Source: Crambe crambe (taxonomy: Eukaryota > Porifera > Demospongiae > Poecilosclerida > Crambeidae). Taken from it: DNA of 64,000 nucleotides. The stretch lies in the NCBI GenBank assembly GCA_963924555.1, contig OZ004584.1:6323001-6387000 (forward strand). The letters are read 5' to 3'. Below, in pieces: positions 53,033 to 62,851 of this stretch. The translations under genes and the position numbers were made by a program. How positions within the stretch are numbered: position 1 is the stretch's first letter; each line of letters begins with the position of its first letter. The notes under the pieces are model-generated. The model was given only the letters and a program-made list of their open reading frames with translations, had not been told where the DNA came from and did not search any database.

Positions 53033-54335
53033 GGTTCAAATGATAGCAAAGTTCTTTGATGGCTATATGTCTCCTGATCTTTTCTGAGCAATATATTGGA
53101 ATTTTTCCTTTGGGATTTATGTATACGTGACCTAAATCCGACTATTTTTGTATAATTATACCCAAAAAATCATGTGATTGACTATTGATAATTGGGTGAG
53201 CGCCACACCAGTGATGACAACCTTGTATGAATATATTGTACATACACTCTAGATCCAATGTTTGGTTATTCGATATCATGAATGTGAAAACTATGGCCTC
53301 ACATAATAAGAAATCAAGTCTATAATGATGGAGTCCACATCTTAAACACTATAACTGCATGAAGATTTGTTTCCATTGAAAGCAGTCAGTACTGGTGATT
53401 AACTGTCATCGAAGTTCAAAGGTCACTGTGGTGGCCTCATAAACTACTAAATTAATGGGTGTGGCGATCATGCACATGGGCACATCACATGATTTACACA
53501 TGCTCATCAATCATCACAGACTGCATGTACTATTACATCAATGTAATATCATAACCACCTTGTGCACAAATGTGTGTAGCTATCATGTGAACATTGTGCC
53601 TTTGGACACCTTGCCAACTTGGACAGGTCACATGATTTACACATGCTTGTTAGAGTCACCACTATAGCTATAGATTGTGAAGTATTTAGTAGAAAATTTC
53701 TGCTGGCAAACAGTAAAAGATATACTTAGCAGCCCTACACAGTGAAAACAGATCCCAAGATAAATCATCATAATATTTTTCTGTCTCAGTAACATAAATG
53801 TTTATAATTTGTTTATTATAATTATTTCATATAAATATGAAAATGATGCATATAATTACAAGATAACATTATCAGCAATGATAATCCATTTCTTTCAGTG
53901 TAGCTACATGCGCGTGATTTCTGGTCCCACCCAATCGAGGCATGGGGTCATAGTAAAAAAAAAAAAAATGCATGTTACATAATGGTCTGCAATAATTATT
54001 ATGTAATACAGTTCACATGCTATAACTTACTGTACATCAATTACATACCAATTAAGTTGCTATAAAGTGGATATAGCAAAAGGAGTTAAGAAACAATCCA
54101 CAAAAAATTAATATTTTAGCTATATTATATTTTTGCTAAAATTAGTCAGGGAGTGGTGGTACTGTGTGGAATTAGTCAGGGAGTGGTGGTACTGTGTGAA
54201 ATTGAACATCAAATAGTGGAACTTTAAGTGAATTTTTATCTCAAATTAAACAGATACTAAAAAATGCACACAAAAAAAAAACAAAAAAGACAAAAAGTAA
54301 CCAACAAACCAAAAGACTCTCTATTAAGTTGCATT
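53033..54335. other. Intergenic: psi28 5' flank and R29 3' flank
   Basis: A short direct repeat around CACATGATTTACACATGCT occurs near 53487 and 53632, and a 30-bp direct repeat at 54140. No coding sequence is supported. Confidence 0.55.
54140..54200. repeat. 30-bp direct repeat, two copies
   Basis: ATTAGTCAGGGAGTGGTGGT plus the next 10 bases, repeated once head to tail. Confidence 0.9.
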
Positions 54336-55646
54336 CTATTGTACATAGAGCTCCAACAGCTGGACCGGTGTATCATCAGAATTGCCACTATTACAGATCC
54401 TGACCTCCAGGTCATCAGTGGTGGACTGAGGGAGAGTCTTACAGAACCATGGAGGGTTATTGAGCTGGCAACAGGTGCTATTGGAACCACACCCCTGGCC
54501 GTCCCAGAGAGGATCATTGGAGTGGAACATAAGTGGAATAGCCTTAAGATGATTGCCAGAGTCACAGAAGTAATCGTTTCCAATAAAAGAAGTCGAATGT
54601 GGCCAGTTATTGCTGTTACTGCATGCACATAACCACCATGTGCGAAAGGGACCTTCTTCACCGAGAGCACTGGCAAAGGACCAGATATGTTGACGAGACC
54701 CCACACTGCCATGAGTCAGAGAGACACCATCAACATACGGCTGATCTATATGAGAGGAGTGGACTAGTCCCTTAAAGGCGTCAGTGTTTCCATATTGATA
54801 GGCTATTATGTGTCCACACACACGACTATAAGTCAGTCCAAAAGTGGAGTAGAACACTGAATTGCAACTACTGTTCCTCCCACATGTCCTCACGGGGGAA
54901 GCGATGGTGGTCCAGTTGCTGGGACAGACCTGGTTGGGGTCTGACATGTTGAGGAAGGCCACACGAGTCCACCCACTTGATCCATCACAACCACACTGCC
55001 TGTTGAAGTCACAGTACACACGCACAGCAGAGCCATTGGAGGACCTGATCCAGTAGTGACCTGATGGGGAGGAGGAATTCAACAGCAAGATTTGGGAACA
55101 TGAAGCAGCAGGATTAATTGAGTCTCTTCCAATGCGATCATTTAGAGAATTTTGTATCTGCACTATTCTTTCAAGCTCAGATGTACTATCATTCAGAGAA
55201 TTCTGAAGCTGCACTATACTTCCTTTAAGTTCAGATATGCTACAATTCACAGAAATTTCAAGTCCAGATATAGAATTCTGAAGCTGTGTTAGTCTTCTTT
55301 CATACTCAGATATGCTACCATTCACAAGTCCAGATAGAGATCTCTGAAGCTGCATTATAACCATCTCAAGCTTAGCACCCTGATGGTTGACTTGTGAAGA
55401 ATTCCACACTGTAAGAGCCAAGCTAGCAAATGCTGCACTACCTACTAAGATGAATCCAACTAGTGCACACATGCACAACAAACTACAAACAGGCTTCTTC
55501 AACTTGAACTTATCTTGATGAGGAGCTGCTGATTCAGACACACTTACTGGTGTGAACTTTGATGGCATTTCATACTGTGAATTCCCTTCCCTGGATGCAA
55601 CAGCTTCCTTGAGATTTGGCAATTCATAAATGTGTTCCTCTTCCAT
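54336..55646 (-). CDS. R29: class A receptor-like protein, 436 aa
   Basis: Single exon, intact, MEEEHIYELP at 55646. Tail YELP and YEMP. KFKLKKP replaces KSKLKKP before the helix. The stalk has a shortened SGLVNGSISEYERR module, then ISGLEISVNCSISE (an unusual Cys in place of Gly) and NDSTSELERIVQIQNSLNDR. The head is of the FKGLVHSSHIDQPYVDGV subtype and complete to DLEVRIC and LLELYVQ. A stalk Cys could allow a covalent dimer; this is inference. Confidence 0.9.
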   Translation of the reverse strand: MEEEHIYELPNLKEAVASREGNSQYEMPSKFTPVSVSESAAPHQDKFKLKKPVCSLLCMCALVGFILVGSAAFASLALTVWNSSQVNHQGAKLEMVIMQLQRSLSGLVNGSISEYERRLTQLQNSISGLEISVNCSISELKGSIVQLQNSLNDSTSELERIVQIQNSLNDRIGRDSINPAASCSQILLLNSSSPSGHYWIRSSNGSAVRVYCDFNRQCGCDGSSGWTRVAFLNMSDPNQVCPSNWTTIASPVRTCGRNSSCNSVFYSTFGLTYSRVCGHIIAYQYGNTDAFKGLVHSSHIDQPYVDGVSLTHGSVGSRQHIWSFASALGEEGPFRTWWLCACSNSNNWPHSTSFIGNDYFCDSGNHLKAIPLMFHSNDPLWDGQGCGSNSTCCQLNNPPWFCKTLPQSTTDDLEVRICNSGNSDDTPVQLLELYVQ

Positions 55647-56613
55647 GGTTAGTTACCTTGGAGAAGGAAAACTGGCTCAAGGTTCTCTAGCAACTGTTTG
55701 TCCTTTAGTCTTATGCAATGCTGATAATGGACTAAAAATAAGGATTTTAAACCTTAAAAATGTGTTTACAGGTCTTAGTTCAACAGTGCTTTCATAATTA
55801 TAATTATTACTATCAAATGATGTGAAAAGCACGGTTTAGGGGCTGCAAAGTATAAAGTTCACTGTACTCATCTCACATATCTAACTGCACTGTTTAATAT
55901 TGAATGGTATAAATCCAGCCGATCACTTGGGAGAATAGCTACACAATTTACTTTCAAAATAAATAAATATAAAAACACTTTTCTTTGGGGCTGAATATGA
56001 AGCAAAAAAACAGGAAGTTCAATGTGCTGACCTCATGGTGTTTGAGATATATGGTAGCTATATTATCCTGTTTCGAAAGACAATCCATTTTGTGTTAGTG
56101 GATGGTACTAAACCAATAGACCTGTAAACATAATTTTAGGAGGCAAAGGGCAAAATGTCCCCTTTGCCTCCATCTAAAAAAAAAAAAAAGGAAATATACA
56201 GGTAACATGTTATATTATTACTGAATCTAAAACTATGAAGGATAGAATTCAAAATCACACATTCAGTTCACTAAACTCATCAAGTTACATTATGGTGAAT
56301 TTGGCGAGTATTTGGTGAGTATTGCTACTGCTATGCTAATCACAATACATGTCACATTTAATACGAATGCCCATATGTTCATTTGACCTCCGACCCCACA
56401 ACAAACAGCTAGAGCTTATTGCTTTCTACAGCATTTTGTCATAGAGGTGCTAGACTTATCTAAGTAGATTGTAGGCGCTTGGCTTTCTAAGTACTTGTGG
56501 TAAGCATTATACAGCTTCCTGTGTATGCAGCTGACAGCAATATCTTAGCCTAAGAAGTTGAAGTACAAATGACTTTCACCAACTGCTTCACTCAAACACC
56601 CTAGTATTATGGC
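55647..56613. other. Intergenic: R29 5' flank
   Basis: The first 320 bases match the R1/R23/R31-type 5' flank. GGCAAAGGG/CCCCTTTGCC near 56143-56168 forms a short hairpin. From about 56250 it is unique. No gene. Confidence 0.55.
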
Positions 56614-56690
56614 TAGTCCTTGCACTAATTGAAGATTTGTATGCTGCATTAAAAAAAGAAGACGCGCTATCGAGATCCAAGTCAAGAGAG
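56614..56690 (-). pseudogene. psi30: very decayed class A head fragment
   Basis: About 75 bases resemble 23275-23345 of R11 (the CACAAATTGAAGATTCGTAT region through GTCGAGATCCA) with many substitutions. Too short and divergent to be certain. Confidence 0.45.
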
Positions 56691-56958
56691 TGATGAACCG
56701 TGACCTTTACAATATTCTGTGTAATAAAAGTCCACATTTTAATCGAGACTCTAGTAGGAGATAGAGTGCCAGCTATACTTCATGGCCAATAGGAAAAAGA
56801 TTTCAAGTGATCCTGAATGCATGTGACTCGGAGTTCTGATATATCATCACAGCAAGGGAACTTCATATGAGCTCCTAATAAGCCTATGCTCTTACAATAG
56901 AAAGAATGTGCCACATATTGTCGACATAATGTACTTTGAACATACCATGTGCACTTTT

Positions 56959-56959
<1 letters not shown>

Positions 56960-56992
<33 letters not shown>
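56960..56992. repeat. (CT)n microsatellite
   Basis: About 15 CT units. Confidence 0.95.
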
Positions 56993-56994
<2 letters not shown>

Positions 56995-57069
56995 CATACT
57001 GGATGCACAAATGTATAATAGTGCAATAATACTCTAATATATAAAACCATGACATAATAGCAAGCATAC

Positions 57070-57230
57070 CGATCAATGCATTATGTATAAGGGAAAAAGC
57101 ATTTCGTGAAATGAAAAAAAGATGTAGGGATGACCACTGCTCAAAAAAGTAAGGAAACAAGAAGGATGGAAATGGGATCAATCTTTGTTCTGTATATCCA
57201 GCCAACAATCCCTACATATACGTAGCTACA
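57070..57230. repeat. MITE-like element, partner of 6480-6640
   Basis: GATGTAGGGATGACC at about 57121 and, inverted, ATGTAGGGATTGTTGGC at about 57220 form partly matched ends. The interior matches the reverse complement of 6480-6560. Confidence 0.6.
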
Positions 57231-57653
57231 TACATTACTACACTATAATCTGAAGCTACCAGACTATTGATAATTGGGGCAAGCTTTGCACTGGTGCATA
57301 ATGACGACCTTTCACCCTCATATACAAATGTAAATAGCTGTGTATAATAATTTTATCATAATTATGTACATTCTAGATCCAACGTTGCAGTTGGCCCGTT
57401 TGCAAACTTTGTTATTCAACGTCATGTATGTGAAACTGGCATCACATAAAACGTACTCATGAAGGAGTTTAGTACCTTTTGATAGTGGTCTTTAGGAGTT
57501 TGGTGAATAATGATCATTCTGAGACCTTCCCTTGGATATGTTTATCACTATATTTCATTATTATATAGTATACAATAACCACGAACATTTTTTTTTTTGA
57601 TCATGAAAAGTCCAAAGATCGAGTTGAATAATAGTGTGATGTTCCTTTTTTTA

Positions 57654-58092
57654 TGAGCGTAAAAAATTTCTTCGAAATAAAAATGTGAAGTAGGGATGCT
57701 ATTATAACTGCAGCTTCATTATGAAAATCAAGTACTGCAGCATCGAAGCAGTATGGCCCAAAAATCTAGCTGGAATATGTATTATAACTGCATGCAAGAG
57801 AGTGAATTTAGTGAAGTGACCCTTACCCATCATCAAGTACAAGATACTATTCCTACTTCACTCCCTTGGCCCTTGATCATGGGAGTGAAGTAGGAATAGT
57901 ATCTTGTACTTGATGATGGGTAAGGGTCACTTCACTAAATTCACTCTCTTGCATGCAGTTATAATACATATTCCAGCTAGATTTTTGGGCCATACTGCTT
58001 CGATGCTGCAGTACTTGATTTTCATAATGAAGCTGCAGTTATAATAGCATCCCTACTTCACATTTTTATTTCGAAGAAATTTTTTACGCTCA
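57654..58092. mobile_element. Near-perfect palindrome, 212-bp arms, 15-bp spacer
   Basis: Left arm 57654-57865 and right arm 57881-58092 are reverse complements with no mismatch that I can find on reading. The spacer is TTGGCCCTTGATCAT. The arms begin TGAGCGTAAAAAATTTC and include GTGAAGTAGGGATGC. No coding sequence. Partial, decayed relatives are at 46140 and 59185, so this is a repeat family. The near-identity of the arms suggests a recent origin or arm-to-arm gene conversion. Confidence 0.85.
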
Positions 58093-58615
58093 CTTGTTTC
58101 TATCCTTTTTCTTAGTGCTTGAAGTTGAATGAGGGAGGCTACAGTACAGTACTATACAAAGCCAGCTCTACATAAACCTCTTTTGTAGGTACATACAGTG
58201 TCTCTGGTTGAAGAATTTGTTTAGCTATTTAAGTTTTGTTGATATAAAACTTTACAGCAACAGCAATGTAAATGACATGTACACGGCATGGTGAAGTGAG
58301 CTGACTACACTACAGCCAAGTACTGGCTATAATGCTACTATAGGATGAGCATCAGCAAGGAGTGACTGGAACATCATCAGATAATGAATGAAGACCTTGG
58401 CTATAGCTAAACTTAAGCTTACGTGGCTCCGCCCATAAGCCCCGCCCCCTTCAAAATGGCGTAGAAAGATTAGCAGCTGTGTTCCGAGTGCTATCGAATA
58501 GTGAAGTAGAGCCTTAGTCAAAACTAATAGCAAAAGATCAGCCTCTAGGTGCCGCTCTAACAGATGGCCAAAGCAGAATTTTGATGACTATAGCCAGTAA
58601 GTCGGTACGTCGATC

Positions 58616-58656
58616 TTATTATTATTATTATTATCCTTATTATTATTATTATTATA
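58616..58656. repeat. (ATT)n microsatellite, interrupted
   Basis: About 12 TTA units with one CC interruption. Confidence 0.9.
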
Positions 58657-58689
58657 AAGAAAAAGAACGAAAAGTCAATTTTAGAACTC

Positions 58690-58890
58690 GTTTTTTTCTT
58701 ATGTTGGCGAATGAATTTTTGGCTTTTGAACATTCTCCTCTCTTCTTTGTAGATATAATAATTCACTGTAGCCTTCTGAGAACCTGTAGAGTAAGGGTAG
58801 AAGAGAAAGAAGAGTTTTTAGTTTATACTGTCCTATGGACTTTGACCTGCCATCCCTACTTAGAGAGTGCTACCGCACTCTCTGATATTA
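58690..58890. repeat. Fragment related to the 12640-13255 element
   Basis: Ends CATCCCTACTTAGAGAGTGC, a 4-base loop and GCACTCTCT, and before that AGAACCTGTAGAGTAAG and GTTTATACTGTCCTA, in the same order as 13140-13250. Confidence 0.5.
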
Positions 58891-59000
58891 TTCTCTTGTC
58901 AAGGGATTTTGTAAGGAATTTACACAAGTTTGTGCATATAGCTAATTATAATTAGAGCCTGCCCAAAATATAAAGTAGTGGCCACAAAATGAATCATGTA

Positions 59001-59184
59001 CTATGACTGCAGCATCATATCAAACAAAACCCTAAGATGCAGCATCATATCAAACCAAACCCCCTATGGTGCAGCATCATATCAAACCAAACCCTATGGT
59101 GCAGCACCATATCAAACAAAACCCTATGGTGCAGCATCATATCAAACCAAACCCACTATGGTGCAGCATCATATCAAATCACAT
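59001..59184. repeat. Minisatellite, six copies of a 30-33 bp unit
   Basis: The unit reads TGCAGCATCATATCAAACCA followed by AACCCTATGG. Copies differ by a few bases. It is followed by ACATTTTTATTTAGAAGAAA, which resembles the end of the palindrome element, so the array probably expanded inside an old copy of it. Confidence 0.9.
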
Positions 59185-59519
59185 CACTTAACATTTTTAT
59201 TTAGAAGAAATTTTACTTTCTCTACCAGAGAAGTGTACTCAAGGGATTTGTACGGAATTAACATAGTTTGGTGCATATAACTATAATTAGGACCTGCCCA
59301 TAATACACTAAATAGAGGAAGTTGAAAGGATGAGAATAAAATAACTTCTGCCTACAATAAAGGAATATTATTACTTTCACAATAAAAACATGGAGGTAGA
59401 CGAGATATAAAAACACCTAGAGCTACATAAAACTAGCCATAGCTCTAAAAAAGATATGATTCAAAACACACTTATAAGCAGCACATTAAACTTGTCCACA
59501 ATCATTAGAAGTAACATTT

Positions 59520-60836
59520 TTATTGGACATACAGCTCTACAAGCTGGATAGGTATATCTTCATCATTATAATTCTTACATATCCTGACCTCCAGGTCATC
59601 AGTGGTGGAATGAGGGAGGGTCTTACAGAACCATGGAGGGTTGTTGAAGTGGCAGCAGGCACTGGAGGGACCACAACCCTGACCATCCCAGAGAGGGTCA
59701 TCAGAGTAGAATGTAGTTGTAGATGATGCATTAGCATGGTTGCCAGAGTCACAGAAGTAGTCATCTCCGACGAAAGATGTTGAATGTGGCCAAGGATTGC
59801 TGCTACTGCATGCACAAATGGAAGCGCTTTCAAAGAAGCTTCCTTCTCCTCCAGCACTGACAAAGGACCAAATATGTTGCCAAGATCCATCACTGCCATG
59901 AGTCAGGGAGACACCATCGAGATAGGTTCCATTGATATAAAGTTCAGGATTAAAAGCATCAGGAAAGCCATCTTGATAAGCCATTATACGTCCACACACA
60001 CGAGTATAGGTCATCCCATAAGTGGAATAGAACACTGAACTGACACCACCACTATTGGTCCGTCCCCTCCCACATGTCCTCACAGAGGAAGCGATGGTGG
60101 TCCAGTTGCTGGGACAGATCTGGTTGGGGTCTGACATGTTGAGGAAGGCCACACGAGTCCACCCACTTGGTCCATCACAACCACACTGCCTGTTGAAGTC
60201 ACAGTACACACGTACAACGGAGCCATTGGAGGACCTGATCCAGTAGTGACCTGATGGGGAAGAGGAATTCAACAGCAAGATTTGGGAACATGAAGCAGCT
60301 GGTAAGTTTGAATACTGTCCACTCAGTGATTGAATGATATTATTTATTTCAGACGACAAAGATCTTGAAATATTACTTTGGAATTCATTGTGATCATTCA
60401 CAGAGTTCTGGAGCTGCAGGATTTGTTGTTCAAGTTCTGACGTGCTATCATTCATAGAAACCTGTATGCTTTCGAGTTTGTATTTGCTGCTGTTTATGAA
60501 TGTCTGCAGCATAGTTATAATCTGATCAAATTTAGCAGCATTAGATATGCTATCATTTATAGCCATTTTCTGATGGTTGACTTGTGAGATATTCCACACC
60601 GTAAGAGCCAAGCTAGCAAATGCTGCACTACCTACTAAGATGAATCCAACTAGTGCACATATCCACAACCAACTACAAACAGGCTTCTTCAACTTGGACT
60701 TATCTTGATGAGGAGCTGCTGATGCGGACACACTTACTGGTGTAAACTTTGACGGCATTTGATACTGGGAATTCCCTTCCCAGGACGCTACAGCTTCCTT
60801 GAGATTTGGCAATTCATAAATGTGTTCTTCTTCCAT
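59520..60836 (-). CDS. R31: class A receptor-like protein, 438 aa
   Basis: Single exon, intact, MEEEHIYELP at 60836. The first ~80 residues (YELP, YQMP, helix) are almost identical to R23. The NDSISN-type stalk also matches R23 and R4, with NHQKMA retained. The head differs: LYINGTYLDGV and GEGSFFESASICACSSS segments. The GCNSVF Cys is replaced (GGVSSVF), the same loss as in R23. Ends LVELYVQ, with the stop inside CAATAAAA, so the hexamer AATAAA overlaps the stop codon. Confidence 0.9.
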   Translation of the reverse strand: MEEEHIYELPNLKEAVASWEGNSQYQMPSKFTPVSVSASAAPHQDKSKLKKPVCSWLWICALVGFILVGSAAFASLALTVWNISQVNHQKMAINDSISNAAKFDQIITMLQTFINSSKYKLESIQVSMNDSTSELEQQILQLQNSVNDHNEFQSNISRSLSSEINNIIQSLSGQYSNLPAASCSQILLLNSSSPSGHYWIRSSNGSVVRVYCDFNRQCGCDGPSGWTRVAFLNMSDPNQICPSNWTTIASSVRTCGRGRTNSGGVSSVFYSTYGMTYTRVCGRIMAYQDGFPDAFNPELYINGTYLDGVSLTHGSDGSWQHIWSFVSAGGEGSFFESASICACSSSNPWPHSTSFVGDDYFCDSGNHANASSTTTFYSDDPLWDGQGCGPSSACCHFNNPPWFCKTLPHSTTDDLEVRICKNYNDEDIPIQLVELYVQ

Positions 60837-61661
60837 TGTTTAACTCAGAGAATGAAATTTGGCTCAAAGTTCTCCAGTGACTGTTTGTCTATTGATCTTT
60901 GAGTCTTATGCAATGAACTTTAAAAAAAAAGGACTTTTAAGCTATCTGGCCTAGTTTACAGGTCAAAGATCAACAGTGTTTGTATAACAATCATTGAATA
61001 TGAAAAGCATGTCTGTATAACTATGACAAAAAAGTCTAAAGTTCATTGTGCCCAGTCTCACATATCTAAGTGCACTACTTAATATTGTAATAATGTGAAT
61101 GGTAGAAATCCAGCCGCATTATTACTTGGTTGTTGACCCACTATGGAAATAGCTACATAATTCACTTTCACTCATATGAAATCAATCCCTACATTTATAT
61201 CCACTGCCTATAGCTAGCTAATGGCTGGTAAGCAGGCTCATACAATCATGTCATGACTAGTGGGAAGCTTATTCAATTGTTGAGCGAGAGATAGCTTTTC
61301 CAATACTTCCATATTGGCGTGCAGAAGAAGAAAGGTCTTTTTCTGTCAACGATTCTGTCTCCATGGCATGTGTACTGGAAATGATAATATACATAATACC
61401 AATTCTCATGATTAGGAGGTGCACACCAATAATAATAATTATCACAAGAGTAGTTAGTAGCTAACTCTGGTCCGGTGAAAACCGGACCAACCGGAGTGGT
61501 GGATACACCCCTGTATAAACTAAACAGCAAAATCTTCTAAAGAATTGTAGCACTAAAGAATGCTTGCTCGCTCGCTGTCAACTGAATGTTGAACATTGCC
61601 CAAGGAAATTATAAAGGTATATGTGGTTAACTATTACTGTCCTGTTCAATTTTTTTACTGG
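60837..61661. other. Intergenic: R31 5' flank
   Basis: Duplicate of the R23 flank at 45709-46540 without most of the MITE remnant at 46140. Has a small extra segment at about 61460-61560. No gene. Confidence 0.6.
61468..61487. repeat. Perfect 8-bp hairpin with GAAA loop
   Basis: GGTCCGGT-GAAA-ACCGGACC, in a segment not present at the corresponding place near 46475. Possibly a remnant of a short insertion. Confidence 0.7.
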
Positions 61662-61775
61662 ACATAAATTTCAAATGCTTGAATCGCAATGTCTTTATCC
61701 TTGTGATGTTGGTTACAACACACTCTCATCTCTATATCATCAGAGGTGAGTTCTGGAAGTCATCTGTAGAAGTGA
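61662..61775 (-). pseudogene. psi32: last ~37 codons of class B exon 2
   Basis: Same fragment as psi24 (IEMRVCCNQHHKD and AIQAFEIYVQ), here with the normal stop kept (CAGTAA). The upstream part is lost at the same point, near 61775, so psi24 and psi32 share one breakpoint. Confidence 0.8.
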
Positions 61776-61992
61776 ACCATAAGTGAATTGCTCTTGGGAT
61801 TGCATAATTATGAAACTCCATAAATGTATCATTATAAAGACTGTTACGTAGAATCGCTTTCAAGTGATTAATAAACTTTGAAAGATTATAATAATAATCT
61901 GGATGAATACAGATCTAGCTAAAAGGTTATTTATCATAACTTACAGTATGTGTATCCTCTACATATTATCATGAAGTGACATGTGTGATAAA
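61776..61992. other. Intergenic, same as 46659-46860
   Basis: Collinear with the sequence after psi24 up to AGTGACATGTGTGATAAAG, where psi33 begins abruptly. Confidence 0.6.
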
Positions 61993-62560
61993 GCAGGGGC
62001 CTTCTTCACCGAGAGCACTGGCAAAGGACCAGATATGTTGACGAGACTCCACACTGCCACGAGTCAGAGAGACACCATCAAAATACGGCTGATCTATATG
62101 AGAGGAGTGGACTAGTCCCATAAAGACGTCAGTGTTTCCATTTGATTGTCCACACACACGACTATAGGTCAGTCCAAAAGTGGAATAGAATGTTGATTTA
62201 CAGCCACCATTGCTGGGACAGACCTGGTTGGACCCTGACATGTTGAGAAAGGCCACACGAGTCCATGTACTTGGTCCATCACAACCACACTGCCTGTTGA
62301 AGTCACAGTACACACGCACAGCAGAACCATTGGAGGACTTGATCCAGTAGTGACCAGATGGGGAGGAGGAATGAAATAAAAAGACATGGGAACATGAAGA
62401 AACAGGATTGATCGAGTTCCTTCCAAGCAGACTACATGACAATTGTCTCTGAAGTTCAATGCAATCATTTAGAGAATTCTGTATCTGTGCTATTCTTTCC
62501 AACTCTAATGCATGCACTATCATTCACAGATTTCTCAAGTCCAGATAGAGATTTCTGAAG
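61993..62560 (-). pseudogene. psi33: class A fragment, stalk to mid-head
   Basis: Open from about 62523 to 61969 but incomplete at both ends. No start, tail or helix; it begins in stalk (ELERIAQIQNSLNDC). The fibrinogen-like YWIKSSNGSAVRVYC is intact. A deletion removes WTT...GRGQ between QVCPSN and GGCKSTFYS, another cuts VCGQSNGN. Head sequence ends at FASALGEEGP, where it joins the 61776-61992 flank. Confidence 0.82.
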
Positions 62561-62851
62561 CAAACATGCAGTTTTTGTGTAAATATCTTATATGTAGTTT
62601 ACAAATTTAATGTGCAGTGATTACCTTGGGTAAACTGCATGATCATGCATTACTGAATCAAAAGTACAAGTGGTATCATCTATGCATACATCTGTAGGTT
62701 AGGCCATGAGTGGAATTGAATATCAAATAGCAACCATTGATAGTGAATCTACATGTAATCTCAAAGATTAATGAACTACTAAAGTATAGGTGAGTGAGAG
62801 AGAGAGAGAGAGACGGCAAAAAGGCTTTCTACCAGTTATAATTATTATATT
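62561..62851. other. Intergenic: R34 3' flank
   Basis: Includes a short (GA)n run at about 62788-62811. No gene. Confidence 0.55.

Larger units (their letters stand above)
56691..59519. other. Long intergenic region rich in mobile-element debris
   Basis: The largest stretch without a family gene (about 2.8 kb). It holds a CT microsatellite, a MITE related to the one at 6480, the large palindrome, a short ATT repeat, a piece of the 12640-type element and a 30-bp minisatellite. No gene is supported. Confidence 0.65.

Noticed and set aside
56780-57208. 142-codon minus-strand frame with an Arg-Glu repeat
   Set aside because: It runs across a CT microsatellite and a MITE. Not a family member and no domain is seen.
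59001-59184. CRISPR-like direct repeats
   Set aside because: Units are contiguous without unique spacers and the context is eukaryotic. It is a minisatellite.
58996-59280. Plus-strand frame with repeated YGAASYQTKP
   Set aside because: It is the translation of the minisatellite. No other coding evidence.
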